DNA from: Osedax frankpressi
Lineage: Eukaryota > Annelida > Polychaeta > Sabellida > Siboglinidae
Length of the DNA stretch: 64,000 bases
NCBI GenBank assembly: GCA_964035775.1
Contig: OZ038317.1
Span: 26,209,127 to 26,273,126, forward strand
Reading direction: 5' to 3'
Positions 1 through 12,924 of this stretch are shown in pieces. Positions within the stretch are counted from its first letter, which is position 1; each line of letters begins with the position of its first letter. The notes under the pieces are model-generated. The model saw only the letters and a program-made list of their open reading frames with translations. It made no database searches and was not told the DNA's origin. The position numbers were made by a program, and so were the translations under genes.

Positions 1-331
1 TTTAAAAAATAACCTTGTAAACATTAATATCGACTGTGAAAATAAATGGATATTAGAAAATTATCAAAATATGTCATTTAATTTTCACTCAAATTATTTA
101 TATTTAGCATGGAAATTTACAAATAATAACAATAACGATTATATTGATGTAAACAACTTCAATGCACATTGTTTATTCCAATATATTAATAATAAAGAAT
201 CCTGTGCATATCTAATAGAAATATTTAAATATTATTCGATGTTATGCAATAAAGGTAAATTAGTTTATTGGAAAAAATATATATTATTGTTCAAAATTAA
301 ATATTTTAAATTTTATAATATTTTCATATAA
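1..331 (+). CDS. Secreted LRR protein, 3' end only (gene runs off left edge)
   Basis: This is the last 109 codons of the LRR gene family described at 18647-20266. The frame is open from base 2 to the stop at 329-331. It covers the C-terminal cap, with the DCENKWILENYQN motif, the NMS glycosylation sequon and the cysteines in AHCLF, ESCAY and MLCNK. It is almost identical to the end of the gene at 20266 (one visible replacement, LAWKF against LTWKF) and less like the gene ending at 37811, which stops ten codons earlier. A candidate polyadenylation signal AATAAA lies at 499-504. The 5' part is outside the window, so whether the whole gene is intact cannot be judged. Confidence 0.8.
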   Translation, partial: LKNNLVNINIDCENKWILENYQNMSFNFHSNYLYLAWKFTNNNNNDYIDVNNFNAHCLFQYINNKESCAYLIEIFKYYSMLCNKGKLVYWKKYILLFKIKYFKFYNIFI

Positions 332-667
332 TAATGTATAGCTGAATTATAGTAGAGATTAATATACTATATGAATCTTTTATAACTTTTTATATATTAT
401 ACTACACTAGGTTATATTTAAACAATATATTATTATGATTATTATATATACATGTTTACAAAATATTTTTCAAATGAGGTATATATAATATCCTCTCGAA
501 TAAAGAACGTAATATACTTATATATCTTATAATGAATTGATAATGAATTATTGTGATGATTTCTTGAATGTTATCATGTCTCATTATCATCATATCGTAT
601 ATTGATATACACATGTTCAATACATAAATAGGTATTTCTTCTATAGTATAACATCTTTATTACGTAT

Positions 668-753
668 GAGCCAGGGTAGAATTAACCTAGAAGAGTCTTT
701 GTTCATGCCATTGGCTCCAGGCATGGAATGACAATATTGAATACCCTCGTCGC
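668..753. other. GC-richer block with hairpin potential, downstream of the LRR gene
   Basis: This 86-bp block stands out from AT-rich flanks. CATGCC (704-709) pairs with GGCATG (720-725), and AGGGTA (673-678) pairs with TACCCT (742-747) around it. GAGCCA (668-673) could instead pair with TGGCTC (712-717). The minus strand is open here for about 40 codons (including MPGANGMNKDSSR), so a captured exon fragment is an alternative. Copies: 20603-20688, 38164-38249 and 57255-57340, almost unchanged. Confidence 0.4.
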
Positions 754-779
754 AATAAATAATTACCATACATATATTT

Positions 780-1711
780 ATATGTTATAAAATATTATAA
801 TAATTGTATTACGTAATTGAGTTATTTGTGTTAATTATTTAAGTAATATAAATCAGTAGTAATTGTCTTCAAAGTCTAAGTTATATATTATGGAATGGTA
901 TAGAATGTAATAATATCCGATTTAAATAAATAACTAAATATATTTGTTTGTCTTGTAAGTCATATTTATTATTTATATTCATAATAAAAATATAAATATT
1001 TATATTAAATATAATGCTATAATATTGATTAATCTAAGTTGAAAATCTAGTTATCATTAATAAAGTATTGTTATTTTACTGGTAAAGTTTATTTTATGTT
1101 TAATTAATATTTTAATATGTTATATTTTCAACATTATTTAGTTATTATAAAATTATTAATAAGAGTTTATCATTAGAAATTGGCGGCATACTAAATAACT
1201 TCACATACATTTTATTAAATAACACGTCAGAATTATATAATATCTGAAATATGAGTAATCAATTTAGAAATGTCAATAATATATTAATATTATTTTTTAT
1301 ATTTTAAACAATATCAATTATATATTGATATAATTATCATATGTTATATATATTATACATATTTTTTCATAAATAGCTCAAATTATTTTAATAAATAATT
1401 ATATTATATAAATAAATAATATTTTATTAATTTATATTATATTCTATATTTTAAACTTTTGTATCTGCATTGAAAAGATTACTTTAGTAAATATTTTAAT
1501 ATCCATAATATTTAATTAAATAGTAAACTAAATTCATCATATTCACCAATAATATTTCAATCAAATAAAATTAGTATTTATATAATAATTTAATTTTATA
1601 AATACGTGAGATATTATCAATTCGATATATTAAGAATTTAAAACAAAGCAATACTACACAAGATGTTAAACATATGTTATAATGAATACTATATGTATAT
1701 ATATGTATATC

Positions 1712-1790
<79 letters not shown>

Positions 1791-2344
1791 ATCTTATAAT
1801 AATTGTATACGTAATTGATTTATTTAAGCTATAATAAATAGTAGTAGTAGTTTTTATCAAAGATATATATTATTGAATAATGTAGAATATAATAATATCC
1901 TAATTGAATAAAGAACTTAATATGCATTTTTATCCTGTAAGTAATATTTTTAAATTATATTTCTAATGAAAAGATTAATATTTGTAATAAATATAATACA
2001 ATTATATTGACTTATCTTCGTTATCAGTCTGATTATTATTATATAAACATATTATCTAATATTTTATTAATTAATATTATATTTTATAATTTATACATCT
2101 TAATTTACATTAGCAGATTACAAAAGTAAGTATTTTAGTATCTATAATATTTAGTTTAATATATTAATTCGTAAACTATCATATTAGTAAATGTATCATA
2201 TTCTCCAAAGCAAATAAAATTAGTATTTATATAATAATTTAAATATATAAATACTTGATATGTTATAAATTCGATATGGTACATAGAAAAGAAATTTAAA
2301 AACGACAACAGTACAAAAGGTTTTATCTTAAAAATACTTTATAG

Positions 2345-2383
<39 letters not shown>

Positions 2384-3400
2384 CAAATATTATATTAATT
2401 TTATTACATAATTGATTTATATAATCTTTAATTAGTTTGGATTGTTATTTAAGTAATATAGAGTTATTAGTAGTAACTCAGTAGATGTTTTGATCGAAGT
2501 CTAATATTATGTAATGAGTTAATAAAGTAATATCTGAGTTGAATAAATAACTTAATATATTGTTTATCTTGGTAGTAAGATTTGTTATTTATATTAATAA
2601 TGAAATCACAAATATGTATAGTAAATATACTGAAATTATCATGATTTATCTGCGTTGATATTTTACTGGTAGAGTTTATTTTTTGTTTAATAATTAATGT
2701 TTTAATTATATATTATTAATCTTCAATTCCGTATGTATTAATTTTATTACGTATTATAGTTATTGTTAGTTTATAATTTTATAATATCAGTTATATTTTC
2801 AACATTATTTGGTTATACTAATATTATTATTAATAGTTTATCATTAGAAATTGGTTGCATACTATATAACATCATAGATATTCAATTAAATAACACGTCA
2901 GAATTATATGATATCTGAAATATGAGTGATTTATTTATTTAAGTATTACATTGAGAAATGGCAATACAATATTAATATTGTTTTGTATTAAAATTAAACT
3001 ATTCTAAAAATATAAAAAAATAATTGTATTACATATTTTATATTCTCATAATATAGATATTTATCAAATTATAGAAAAATAGTAAACATTATACATTATA
3101 TAGAAATACAATTATCACATGTTATACATATGATACATGTTTTTACCATAAATAGTTCAAATTAATTGTATTAAATAATTATATTATATAAATATATAAT
3201 ATAATATTTTATTAATATTTTGTACTTATTAATTTAAATGAACAGATTACAATAGTAAGTATTTTAAACTCTATAATATTTAATTTTATATATTAATTAG
3301 TAAACTAAATATATCATATCATATCTCTAAAGCAAATAAAATCAGTATAAATATAATAATTTAATTAAATATAACTAAATTAATTTCTTTTTATTGTAAA
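780..3400 (+). repeat. AT-rich tandem modules, 3' of the first LRR gene
   Basis: Diverged tandem modules of about 0.85 kb pair into a period of about 1.7 kb. Landmarks are AACACGTCAGAATTATATAA, TCTGCATTGAAAAGATTAC, a (TA)n tract and AAAGAACTTAATATGCATTT. The GCATACTA landmark stands at 1186 and 2857. No coding potential is seen. The left 2.1 kb matches 19.9-22.0 kb and the rest matches 38.75 kb onward. Confidence 0.7.
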
Positions 3401-4199
3401 TAGTTTTATTTAATAAGTTAAATGAGGATGCAAGTAACCCGAAAAAAAAGACACCTAATCAAAGATATGATTCAAAGTATATTATGACATGGACCTTTCT
3501 TTTTATATTGTTAATAATTCTATCATATAAAATCCTACATATTATTATGGTCCTTGAAGATGGGAAGGAAGATTGTTGATATTGTTAAAATAAAATGTAA
3601 TATATATTCTATATTAAATCGTATTTTAAAAATTTAATTTATATTATAATTGAATGTATTTATTATATATAGTAATTAATAAAACACTTAAGCATTAACT
3701 TTGATATATTTTTGAGAAATCAGTTTGTCCCGTATACAGAGTTTTACTAATTCGCATGATGCAACTTAGTAGGTCTTATCGAATATTTAAATAAATGGGC
3801 AAGATATATTTAAATATTCTTATTTATAATTGGTTAAGAGTGGATAATTGTTTATACGTAATTTCTTATGGTAAATAATGAAATTAATATAAGTTTAGTA
3901 ACTGGTATGAAATATAAATACATATAAACATTTTAAGTCAGAAAAATAACTATATAATGAATTAATAAAGTTAGAAACTATACAAATGTTTACTTCAAGT
4001 GACTTAGTTAATCAAGAGGTCAAGATATTAAAAAAATGACAACATAAAAACTTCAATTTAAGGATCTGAAAATATTTGGTCCAATTTCTTTTATCAGACT
4101 AAAATACTATAAATGTGTCATTTTTTTCAAGATGTTAATATGAAATCATAAAACATATATAATTTGTAAACTTCGAATTCAACTATATATATTATATCT

Positions 4200-4830
4200 A
4201 ATAAATCCCAATTATCTTTATAGCATGTCGAGTAATTCTTAAATATTTCTACACGGTATCGGCACGAATCTTTATTATCAATATATTAGCATACTTAATG
4301 TGCATTGAAGCAGTTTACATTAATATTGTCATCATTGGTGTGTCCAAGTTAAATTAAAATAATGTGAGAGAAAATTAAGTGATCTCTTTAAAAAATTCTA
4401 ATATCTATTAATTTTTACAGACGAAACCAATATTTACATAATTATATTTTAAATATATGTAACCGTATGAAACGGATTACAGAGTGTGAATGTTCCTATT
4501 AATAGAATGAATTTTTTCCAGTTTAAGGTGTAATAACATAATTGTATAAACGTATTCGTATGTAATTGTGTTATTAAGTTTGTATAAATTTGCAGAGAAT
4601 GATTGTGTTGACTTGTTGATGTGTATCAGAGCGTGACTGACTAGTATAAGTGTGCACGTGTGGATAATGTTCGGAGATTCATTTAGATAGCAACATAGAA
4701 TACACTAATGTTAAGCCTTGATTTATTGATGAATAAACGTTAACAACATTTGGTTCTTGTGTATACTATTATTTTAGGATAGTTACTTAAATAGAACAAT
4801 GCTACTAATTGAAGATATGTAGTTTGCATT
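4200..4830 (-). pseudogene. LRR cap fragment interrupted by a 303-bp insertion
   Basis: The minus strand matches the C-terminal cap part of the LRR genes (4200-4458) and continues into the last LRR at 4762-4830, for example CTACTAATTGAAGAT as in the intact genes' complement. A 303-bp unrelated block splits it. It is an old fragment without a usable frame. Copies stand at 25945-26590, 40845-41475 and 62599-63245. Confidence 0.55.
4459..4761. mobile_element. 303-bp insertion of unknown family in an LRR fragment
   Basis: This is a GC-richer block from GTAACCGTATGAAACGG to GGTTCTTGTG. It interrupts LRR-derived sequence that is continuous in the inverted paralogue at 6668-6990. TAT flanks it on both sides (4456-4458 and 4762-4764). 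It holds AATAAA near its right end. I see no clear terminal repeats, coding capacity or poly-A tail. Candidates are a short non-autonomous element or a solo terminal repeat of an LTR fossil. Copies: 26201-26524, 41104-41406 and 62855-63178. Confidence 0.5.
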
Positions 4831-5336
4831 TAAACAAAGTTATTTGGTGAACATAACTATTACAGATATCCAGATAACTTTGTTATTCAATTTACAGTTA
4901 TTATTAAAAACACCATAGATTTTATTACTGTTAATCCATTTAAACCGTATTTAAAAAAGCTTTTAGACTTTTAAACTATATTAATATCCCACTAAAAATT
5001 ATGTAAACAAACTTGTGTCAACACATGTATTAATTCATAAAATATTGTGTTTGCACGAAAATATCGTTTGCACGAAAATTTGGTTATAGTTATAACCTGC
5101 GTTACGTCGTACGTATATATATATCTATATATAATATATCGGACAATTACAGGTAGTATATAGTAATTACATAAATAAAGCATAATATAGTGTAGTCATT
5201 TATTAATTTTAAAAGTTCAAGATTATTTACGTTACCAAGGGTATAGAGATTAATACAAGACCAACTAAATATATTATAGTTAATATAATATTAAATTATA
5301 ATATCTTAATTTGAATTAATAGATCATGTTACTAAT

Positions 5337-5392
<56 letters not shown>

Positions 5393-6640
5393 GTATATGT
5401 GAAAACTTCATAATTTAAAAATGATCAATAAAGCCTTAACAAATATTAAATAATTATTTTAAATTATCCATCTGATTAGAAACTAAAATCATGTAAAATT
5501 GAGAAACCTTATAATTTAAAATCTAAAAAATGCATTTATTCTTAATTTCATAGTATAATATGTATACTAATAGTTTATTATAAAAGTAGGTGAAGTAAGG
5601 TATACTAACATGCGTTTTTAATTTTTCAAATAGGAAATACGTAAAAATATCAGATTATGATTTTATTTTAAAAAATTCTCTTTATTTAAGTAATATTGGT
5701 TTTAAAAATTATAAATAAAACAATTGTATGTCATATTATTAAATAAATATAAAATCTATAAATTAAATCACTCTACATTCCATTGTAATTGGATGTAGTC
5801 TCCATTTATCAAAATTTCACATTTATCAAAAATGCTTTAGTAAACTTGGTTAATTATTATAGATCTATCAATTGAATTTTCTTTACGATTCATTTTGAAA
5901 ACGTATATATAGAATTAAAATTATACAGCGGATTAACCATTTTGGCAAAGAAACACTCTATATTATTAATTAAACAAATTTAAGTATACAAATATATTTT
6001 CATTGTATAATATAATAATAAAAAAAACATTAGTATTTAAATTATATTATGAAGCATAACACCTATTAATACATTTATACTTTTAATTGATATGGTATTG
6101 TAATTTATATAGTATTATTATATATTGTATAAAGGTATAATATATTAACATACTCTATGCTATGTGATAGTTATAAATAATACTAATTTACATAACACAT
6201 GTGAATATCATGTTCGTCATATTTATGATGTGTTTCTATATAATTAATATATTAGTTTTTCTTTAGATATCAATTTATTAGATATTATATTATAGAATAT
6301 ATGTTGTTTATAATATAAAGATATACGCATACAACCTATATTGCAAGATATACCTAATTTTATATGCACTATTGACTATATCTATGTATATATTATCATT
6401 GTATAAAGCAGGTTAAATGCAATTTTAAATGTAACACGTTTTTATCAAATGTGTAACTTTTATAATATAAAATAATTTAATAATTTAATATTATTATCAT
6501 TTGCATTAACAATATATTTGATAAATGATTGTAATTAAATATGCTACATATATGTATACTATATTTAATATTTTTTTAATGGATTTTGAAAATATATAAT
6601 ATATGATATCGTTTAAATTTAATATTTCTTATCGTGGCCG
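4831..6640. other. Unassigned AT-rich spacer between inverted LRR fragments
   Basis: It contains a (TA)n tract at 5339-5400 and no supported gene. Homology to the other module set (26.9 kb) ends at about 5152. It forms the loop between the inverted arms 3957-4830 and 6640-7225. Unit-2 copy: about 41476-43285. Confidence 0.5.
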
Positions 6641-6667
6641 AATTCAAATGTTTGCATAATTGTAGTT

Positions 6668-6990
6668 TATGTAAACTATATATTTTCAATTAGTAGCATT
6701 GGTCTATTTAAGTACCTATCCTAAAATAATAGTATATATTTAAAATATAATTATGTAAATATTGGTTTCGTCTGTTAAAATAAATGGATATTAGAATTTT
6801 TTTAAAAGAGATTACTTAATTTTCTCTGAAATTATTTTAATTTAACTTGAACACACCAATGATGACAATATTAATTTAAACAGCTTCAATGCACATTACT
6901 TATGCCAATATATTGACTCGACGATTACTCGACATGCTATAAATATAATTGGGATTTATTAGATATAATATATATAGTTAAATTAGAAGT
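6668..6990 (+). pseudogene. LRR cap fragment, inverted partner without the insertion
   Basis: This is the reverse complement of the fragment at 4200-4830, running uninterrupted through the place where the 303-bp block sits in that copy. Recognisable parts are the complement of the last LRR (TCAATTAGTAGCATTGGT), then the cap with AAATAAATGGATATTAGAA and CTTCAATGCACATTA. It is decayed. The unit-2 copy is at 43313-43635. Confidence 0.55.
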
Positions 6991-7230
6991 TTACAAATTA
7001 TATATGTTTTATGATTTCATATTAACATCTTGAAAAAAAGGACACATTTATAGTATTTTAGTCTCATAAAAGAAATTGGACCAAATATTTTCAGATCCTT
7101 CAATTGAAGCTTTTATGTTGTCATTTTTTTTAATATCTTGATTAACTAAATCACTTAAAGTAAACATTTGTATAGTTTCTAACTTTATTAATTCATTATA
7201 TGGTTAGTCTGATAAAAGAAATTGGACCAC

Positions 7231-7605
7231 ATATTTTCTAATGATAAACTATTATTAATAATATTATAATAACATTATAATGGTAGAAATATAACTGATA
7301 TTATAAAATTATAAACTAACAATAATTTTAATACATAATAAAATTAATACATACGGAATTGAAGATTAATAATAACTAATTAAAACATTAATTATTAAAC
7401 AAAAAATAAACTCTACCAGTAAAATATCAACGCAGATAAATCATGATAATTTCAGTATATATACTATGCATATTTGTGATTTCATTATTAACAAATTTTA
7501 CTAACAAGATAAACAATATATTAAGTTATTTATTCAACTCAGATATTATCTTATTACCTCATTACATAATATTAGACTTCGATCAAAACATCTACTGAGT
7601 TACTA
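7231..7605 (-). repeat. Inverted AT-rich module, left of the Ginger-like element
   Basis: This is the reverse complement of about 2480-2850, including the complements of GATGTTTTGATCGAAG and TCTGCGTTGATATTTTACTG. Unit-2 copy: about 43876-44250. Confidence 0.7.
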
Positions 7606-7609
7606 CTAC

Positions 7610-7641
7610 TGTCGTATGCAATTAGCAAGCTATGCAATTTG
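7610..7641 (+). repeat. Left terminal inverted repeat of Ginger-like element
   Basis: Begins TGTCGTATGC and ends AAGCTATGCAATTTG, with seven extra bases (AATTAGC) compared with the right end. CTAC at 7606-7609 is the left target duplication. The same repeat in the unit-2 copy starts at 44255. Confidence 0.8.
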
Positions 7642-7895
7642 GCACACTTCCTGATTTTATCTATTTTCATTGTAATACACTTTAAAAAATTATATAAAAA
7701 TAAATTATAATTCTACAATGATTACAAATAATGTAATTAATCATTATTTATCACAATATATTTTTTTAATTAATATTAAATATTATGATTTAATTATTTT
7801 ATAATTGGGCGTATTTATAGGCGTGATTAATTTGAAATTCAAATTATTACATGTGTATAATTTTTAAATTGTTATTAATTATATTGTGTATTATC

Positions 7896-8131
7896 ATGAG
7901 TTTCGATTTAGTCAAAGAAATTTATTATTTTTTATTAAATAATACATTTTCAACCAAGGCTTCACTAAATCAAAAATATAATATCAACAGAATACTGAAC
8001 AATAAATTATCGAGATCTGATGATAATTTCTTCATCAAAAACAAAGGTAATTGTTATTCAGTGTACCTATGATTGTTTCTCTTCAAATTGTTATACTATC
8101 TATATTGCATAATAAACTAAATACTCGATAC

Positions 8132-8177
<46 letters not shown>

Positions 8178-11100
8178 CTTTACTTATTACCTTTTATATA
8201 ATACAAAAAATAATATAATTTTAATGTAATAAATAAATATACATTTTCTTAAAATTATTTTAAGATGAGATATAATGTAACTTATTCTTTATTAGTATTA
8301 TTATATAATTTGTATTAATTTATATACTATATATAAATGTTATTTTATCATATACTATGAGATTATTATTTTCGTTATATTTTAATTACACATTACAAAA
8401 TTAATAATGAAAGCAAATATAATTATTATTATATACTTCAACTTATGCTATCATTACTTATTAGTGTTAATGAGGAGACAGAAAGGAGTCGAAAAAATAA
8501 TTATAATGAATGATTTACAGAAGAATGAAATCTTGATAAAATTTCATTCTGAATCAGGACATTCCGGAATATAAGTAATGATATTTGTTAAATTTTAAAT
8601 AATATGTAATATATGATTAAATAATATGTAAATACACAAATTAAAATATTAATATTAATATATACATTTATTGTTATCTATGTAAATAGTTTATCATAAA
8701 GGTAATAATAATATTTCTTATATATTTAAATTCACTTTTCTAGAATTAAGACATTAGGAAAACTTAATGAAAGATATAGTTGGAAAGGAATGCGAGCCGA
8801 TGTAGAAAATTTTGTTTGTCATTTTAAAAATTTATCGCAATCTTTATTAAATATATTAATAATAAAACAATAATTTGTATTAAATAATATTATTAAAAAT
8901 GTAAATATTTATATACTATCAATAATTAGATCAAATGTTGCGATACATGCCAGCGCTTTGAACAAATTCAGACAATTGCACCTATTTTACATCCTATTAA
9001 AGTTAATGGTCATTGGGTTATGGTAGGAATTGATTTAATCGGACCTATACCAACATTGTTTGATATATATGTATAAATGTTTCTATATTTTATTATATAT
9101 TAAATAACAATATTGCTTGATACAATCTTATTATTCGATATTCATGATTTTGTTTACTCTACAGTAATGACTATAGGTATGTATTAACGATAATTGATTA
9201 TTATACGAAGTTTGTTACATTATTTCCAATAGAGAATAAAAGTGCTGTCAACATAATACGGTTATTGATTATATTTATAATATAAATATATACAGTTTAT
9301 CATGCTAACTTGATTATATTTAATATGACTTTACAAGTTTTTTTTAAAGATATAAATATTATATTAATAGATTATATATTCTATATAATTTTTGTATTTT
9401 AAAAATTTAATTTCTTAGATCTTTAAATTCTTTTTTTTTGTTTATATGGTGCACCTCAAAGATTATTACCTGATCAAGGATCTGAGATTGTCAATAAGGT
9501 TTTTAATATTATATTTGATTAAATACTTTTATATTTAATATAAATACTCGATTCTTCAATTAATTTATTTTATCCTAATTGTAAAGTTAAATAAATAATT
9601 CTTAAAAAAATATGGAGTCAAAAAATTGATAACCTCCGCATATCATCCCCAAACTAATGGGTTGTGTGAAACGATGAATGCGACAGTTAAGGTATTATTT
9701 TGTGACAGTTAATATTTTTCTTTTTTAAATGAATTTAATTCTGTTTAATTTCTTTATTTTGATTATATAAATATGAGAATGCATGTACTATGATTATTTT
9801 TTACTGGCACCGCATATTTTTATTTGAATATAAAATATTAAGTTTTTGGTTTGGTTATATTAATTTTTATTATTTTTGCTTTAGCCTTCATTTGGAGCAG
9901 GATACTTGAGGTTTGTGAACAAATTAATTAAACAGTAATTTATAAATACATTTATTTCTGAAATATTATATTTTTGCTTCATTTAAAACATATACTAAAA
10001 TATATATATTAATTACCATTTAGGATATTTTTTTATAATATTTATTCTATTTATTTTAGACAAGGATATCTAAATACTGCTATGAAGGTCAATATTGGAG
10101 TGATATGTTACAAGACATATCATTTTCAATCAATATAGAAAAACAATCTACGACTAAATATACTCCATTTTATTTGTTATTTGATCGTAATGCAATAGTG
10201 CCAAGAGAAATGGATACTGAAAATGATACTATTATTAATTTCCATATAACCGAAGAAAACATTAAAAATGTTGAAAATGATATATTAAAAAGATCAGAAG
10301 TAAAAATGAAAGTACTAGAAAATATTCCTAGTGTACAAATAAAGCAAAAAAAAAATACGAGGAATTAGGGAAAAACAAAATAAAACTATTTGTTTTTAAA
10401 ATAGGAGATTTAGTATTAAGGAGAAATCTAAAAATTGTAAAGAATGTAGGAGGGAGGACTTTGCCAAAGTGGTTAGGAAGTTATGAGATTATTTATATTG
10501 ACAATAGAAATAGATTAACGCTCAAAGATTTGAAGAGAAATAAGGTATTGAAAAAAAAATATTCTCATATTCATTTAAAGTCTTACAACAAATATTATAA
10601 AGATAAAGAAATTACAGGTTGGTTAATTTATATATTTAATCTATATATATATTATAGTATAAAAGAACATACTATTTTTTTAAATTTATATTTATTCATT
10701 AAATATACTTTTTAGTTATTATTAATATTATTATTAATTATTATTAATAAACTAGAATTAATATATGAAGATCATTGTTATGCTAAATGGAGAAATAAAC
10801 TTACAGGGTTAGATTACAGTATATATAAGTTTGAAAGCAGTTTGTATAAACATATTTTATTACAATAATAAGATTATTCAAATATATATATATTAATATA
10901 TATTAACTAATATGCATGGTTAATAATCATTTTTAAATGAATCTTATTAATATTAGAAACAGATTTCAATGTATTTGATAATATTATAGAAGATTTTGAT
11001 TCTAACAATAAACAGAATAATGTTAGATATATTAAAATAGTTTGAATATTATATTTTTTACATTAAATTTTTTATTAAATTGAGTGCATTTACATTAAAT

Positions 11101-12303
11101 ATAACTTGACATAAAAATAAAATACAAATTTATATATAGAAATACTCTGCTGATTTGATTTCCATTAATCAATCTTCAATGAACAATTGTATTCGAAGTG
11201 AAGTTACCGATGTTATTATTATAATATCAGATTTTTTAAATAGTTATTATATTAATATTCAAGACTAATTAATAACATTATTGAATCTATCATAATATTC
11301 AGGCGATGGTCGATCGATGTACTCCAGTTGTCGGGCTATACAAATCCTCATTATATACATTATGCGGGAAAGCATGGCTCGATGATAATGTTGAAATTAA
11401 AAATTTAACTTATCTAACTTATATTAAAATATCCACTTATTTTTAATGTTATATTTTAAATCTTTTGTTTTTTGATTTTTTAGGTTATTCGATTTTATAT
11501 TCAATCATTGGTAAAAGAAGGGAATTTATAAAATATATTTATATTTGATTATCATTTAGGGATTAGTTTCAATACAACTATTTTTTCCTTTCGCAAAGTT
11601 TGTAATGTACTATGAATAATATAAATATATATTTTTTAAATATAATATCAATATGAATATTTTGTATTTTCATTATTAATATTATCTACATTCAGGTGCA
11701 ATTCATTGATATCAATATTTTAATATTGCCACTACTAATAAATGATTCTCATTTGGTATTGATGTATGCTGATGCTAAGGTGAATTATATATATATATAT
11801 ATATATTATTGACAGTTTATCTTTCGAAGAACAATGCTTAAAAAAAGCTGTGCAATTTCAGTAAGTTATTTATTATTATATATATGTATTCATTATTTTC
11901 TATAGTTTATTTAGATAAATTATTATATGGGGAATTATTAAGTATTTTTAATTTATTTTTAAATAACTAGAATTTTTCTACACAATATTCTAAACAAAGA
12001 ATTTATAATAAAATATGAAACATACTATGCACAACAAGATTCACACAATTGCGGAGTTTATGTTTGTAAGGTTATCAGAATTATATATATATATATTATA
12101 ATATAAAAATAATATCTAATTTTACCCACATATAATTTTAATATTCTCTAATAGAAATTAAAATATTATTTTTATTAAAATCCATTTTTAATTTCAATTT
12201 GATTATCGGTATTCAACAAGCAGCATCGAAAATATTGAAACTGCATGTAACACTACATATCGATTATATGAGAAAACATATATTTAATAAATTAACTTTG
12301 TAA
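7896..12303 (+). CDS. Ginger-type transposase: integrase plus Ulp1-like protease, many exons
   Basis: Coding blocks are separated by AT-rich introns. 7896-8046: N-terminal part MSFDLVKEIYYFLL, donor AAAG/GTAATT. About 8465-8575: HSESGHSGI, and 8744-8813 with 8930-9070: CCDTCQ, together an H2C2 zinc-binding domain. 8930-9070 also carries VGIDLIGP (first Asp). 9165-9260: YRYVLTIIDYYTKF. 9418-9498: LLPDQGSEIV (second Asp). 9600-9691: YHPQTNGLCETMN (catalytic Glu). 10060-10617: end of the core and an integrase C-terminal domain with PKWLGSYEII. 11302-11530: LCGKAWLDDN then VIRFYIQSLVKEG, the start of a C48 peptidase. 11697-11780: DSHLVLMYAD (His). 11808-11863: DSLSFEEQCL (Asp). 12005-12067: QQDSHNCGVYVC (Gln, Cys). 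The last exon ends at 12303. All integrase and protease catalytic residues are visible. Exon borders are by eye, and uninterrupted coding is not established. Confidence 0.75.
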
Positions 12304-12924
12304 ATTATTTATCATTTTATACAGATTGTTAATTATATTTAAATATATATACAATGTATGATATTTATCATCATACTTGATATTTAATACCGCCGAGTTA
12401 GTTAACTAACTTTTGCATTTAATAGTTTATAATATATATATATTCCTTTGGAAATTTACTATTTAATTTTATACTAGTATTATCAAATACATTTAATTCA
12501 AAAAATATATAGTATATCATATTAGCAAGACCGAGATCAGTAAAGTAAATACGTATGTCTCCCCAATTAAAAAATAAGTAGATACATTCAGTAATATCGT
12601 ATATAAAGAATTACTTTATTAAAGTAATTATTATATTATTAAAATTTAACAATTCTATTTATGTATCGCTGGGCGACGCCCAGTGGGCGTGTCTATTTTC
12701 AACTAACTGTCAGTATGAATACTTGAAATTGGAAATTATTTTATTGAGTATTAATGAAAATATTTTAAGTACCACTATCTTATTTTAACCTTTAAAAATT
12801 ACAAAATTAATTATACGTATATTATTACATTGTCATAAAGCAATTTCATTAACTTTCAAGATTATTTATAATTTATATTGTAGTTTTTGAAAGTTGAAAT
12901 AACCTCGCAGTCAATGGTATTTGA

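Noticed and set aside
1571-1789. Minus-strand open stretch rich in Ile-Tyr (also 21506-21724 and 58158-58379)
   Set aside because: It is mostly translation of a (TA)n tract in a non-coding module; the sequence follows the repeat, not a protein.
4992-5183. 63-codon minus-strand open stretch (also 41637-41828)
   Set aside because: It lies in the AT-rich module edge, has no recognisable domain and is not kept open in the diverged copy near 26.8 kb.
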